Part shown: positions 5,619 to 6,063 of the stretch, piece after piece
Layout of the letters: the number at the start of each line of letters is the position of its first letter
Numbering within the stretch: the first letter of the stretch is position 1
Assembly: GCA_014803815.1 (NCBI GenBank)
Contig: JAAVAY010000095.1
Location: forward strand, 1-6,063
Reading direction: 5' to 3'
From: Allobaculum sp.
GTDB taxonomy: Bacteria; Bacillota_I; Bacilli_A; Erysipelotrichales; Erysipelotrichaceae
Length of the DNA: 6,063 nt
The notes under the pieces: model-generated
The model's input: only the letters and a program-made list of their open reading frames with translations
Databases searched by the model: none
What the model was told of the DNA's origin: nothing
Program-made: the position numbers and the translations under genes

Positions 5619-5737
5619 GGAGCCACACTTTCAGCAATGATCTGATCTCTCTTTTTGAGAATGACTGGATCAATCTTTGGTTGACTCGATCGAAGTAACT
5701 GACCTTGGATTGAAAGTAGTCTGGCTAATGTGTTCAT
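5591..5737 (-). CDS. Small hypothetical protein, 48 residues
   Basis: An ATG at 5737 is preceded by AAGGAG (5746-5751) with an 8-nt spacer, an excellent ribosome binding site. The frame stays open for 48 codons. The product starts MNTLARLLSIQGQLLR, an amphipathic helix-like segment, followed by a charged segment (KIDPVILKKRDQIIAE) and a Lys/Glu/Pro-rich end (PKEKEPKNS). It has no cysteines and no obvious membrane segment. I do not recognise it. It is convergent with the Cys-rich gene; the coding ends overlap by 14 bp (5591-5604) inside a shared terminator. That arrangement, the good start site and the varied composition argue for a real gene. A small mobile-element or regulatory protein is plausible but unproven. 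Confidence 0.65.
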   Translation of the reverse strand: MNTLARLLSIQGQLLRSSQPKIDPVILKKRDQIIAESVAPKEKEPKNS

Positions 5738-5810
5738 TGAATCAACTCCTTTATCTTTCAATTTTTATCAGTGTTTAAATTTATTAAATTATTTCTACCT
5801 AAGATTATTC

Positions 5811-5837
5811 AAAGCCAAATTTCAAATTATTGGCTTT
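5811..5837. repeat. Inverted repeat upstream of the 48-residue gene
   Basis: AAAGCCAA (5811-5818) and TTGGCTTT (5830-5837) form a perfect 8-bp inverted repeat with an 11-nt AT loop. It lies 74 nt upstream of the minus-strand start at 5737. It could be an operator or a weak terminator; U-tracts on both sides are poor. Confidence 0.4.
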
Positions 5838-5973
5838 ACTTTTAGGAAAATTAAGACTTAGCTCTTTCAATCATTGGGTAAATTCAATTATTACTTTTTT
5901 GGATATTTAAAGAGGGAATGATCACTTTTAATGAGGAGTATGAATAATTTAGGCTCTATTTAAAAAATATTAA

Positions 5974-5995
5974 AATATACTTGAATAATATACTT
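5974..5995. repeat. Direct repeat AATATACTT
   Basis: AATATACTT occurs at 5974-5982 and 5987-5995, a 13-bp step. AATAATATAC (5984-5993) is also nearly inverted at 6002-6013, so the area can fold or bind a dimeric protein. The base composition is extreme, so chance is a real alternative. Confidence 0.35.
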
Positions 5996-6010
5996 TTTAA
6001 GGTGTATTAT
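5981..6010 (+). promoter_or_regulatory. Candidate outward promoter
   Basis: TTGAAT (5981-5986) and TATTAT (6005-6010) are separated by 18 bp, directed off the right edge of the window. The gene it would serve is not in view. AT-rich DNA gives many such matches. Confidence 0.25.
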
Positions 6011-6044
6011 TATTACAGTTATTAACGATAAAATATTTTTTTGT

Positions 6045-6063
6045 AAAAAAAAAAAAAAAAAAA
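6045..6063. repeat. Poly-A run at the window edge
   Basis: Nineteen consecutive A occupy the end of the window. Such a run at an edge often marks a contig end or a homopolymer where assembly stopped. It may not reflect the true genomic length. Confidence 0.8.

Larger units (their letters stand above)
5738..6063. other. AT-rich region without a gene
   Basis: Beyond the ribosome binding site of the 48-codon gene I find no ORF of note; short frames starting at 5918 and 5939 are under ten codons with badly spaced ribosome binding sites. The stretch holds an inverted repeat at 5811-5837, a 13-bp-step direct repeat at 5974-5995, a possible outward promoter and a poly-A edge. Confidence 0.5.

Noticed and set aside
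5604..5960. Repeated GGCTCT words at 4744, 5604 and 5952 as insertion-sequence ends
   Set aside because: All three are in the same orientation, share only 6-9 bases, and two are part of other structures, so they do not define a transposable unit.
1..6063. CRISPR array, rRNA or tRNA genes
   Set aside because: Reading both strands, I found no regularly spaced repeats with spacers and no cloverleaf or rRNA-like sequence.

Overview
The window looks like chromosomal DNA from a low-GC Gram-positive bacterium (Bacillota). The reasons are AAGGAG-type ribosome binding sites, AT-rich spacers, U-tailed intrinsic terminators, and a YacP/Rae1-family domain, which is a Bacillota family. I cannot name the genus from sequence alone. 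The run of 19 A at the right edge may be a contig end.

Left part (1-2900, minus strand): a large gene encodes an 857-residue fusion. Its first ~600 residues form a complete EF-G-like GTPase of the Tet(M)/ribosomal-protection type. Its last ~150 residues form a NYN/PIN-like nuclease domain of the YacP/Rae1 type. Both halves belong to families that act at the ribosomal A site, so the natural reading is one protein that remodels a ribosome and cuts mRNA on it. The leader carries a probable intrinsic terminator, then a 14-codon ORF with a good ribosome binding site, then the main start. This suggests attenuation control.

Middle (2900-4800): an AT-rich spacer holds a two-copy 19-bp tandem repeat and a weak terminator. 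It is followed by a plus-strand gene for a 386-residue protein with one N-terminal membrane anchor and a repetitive beta-strand-rich extracytoplasmic part. I do not recognise its function. A strong 49-nt nested hairpin with a U-tract lies downstream of it.

Right part (4800-6063): this looks like the edge or remnant of a mobile element. It has no integrase, but it carries five copies of a TACGACA-type direct repeat in two clusters, a minus-strand terminator with no gene feeding it, and a terminator with a UUCG loop just ahead of a 71-residue Cys-rich phage-type protein. A convergent 48-codon gene on the minus strand (5591-5737) overlaps the 3' end of that gene, and the two share one bidirectional terminator. 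The last ~325 bases hold no gene, only AT-rich repeats.

The items most worth following up are the GTPase-nuclease fusion with its attenuator-like leader, and the repeat-flanked module at 5000-5740.
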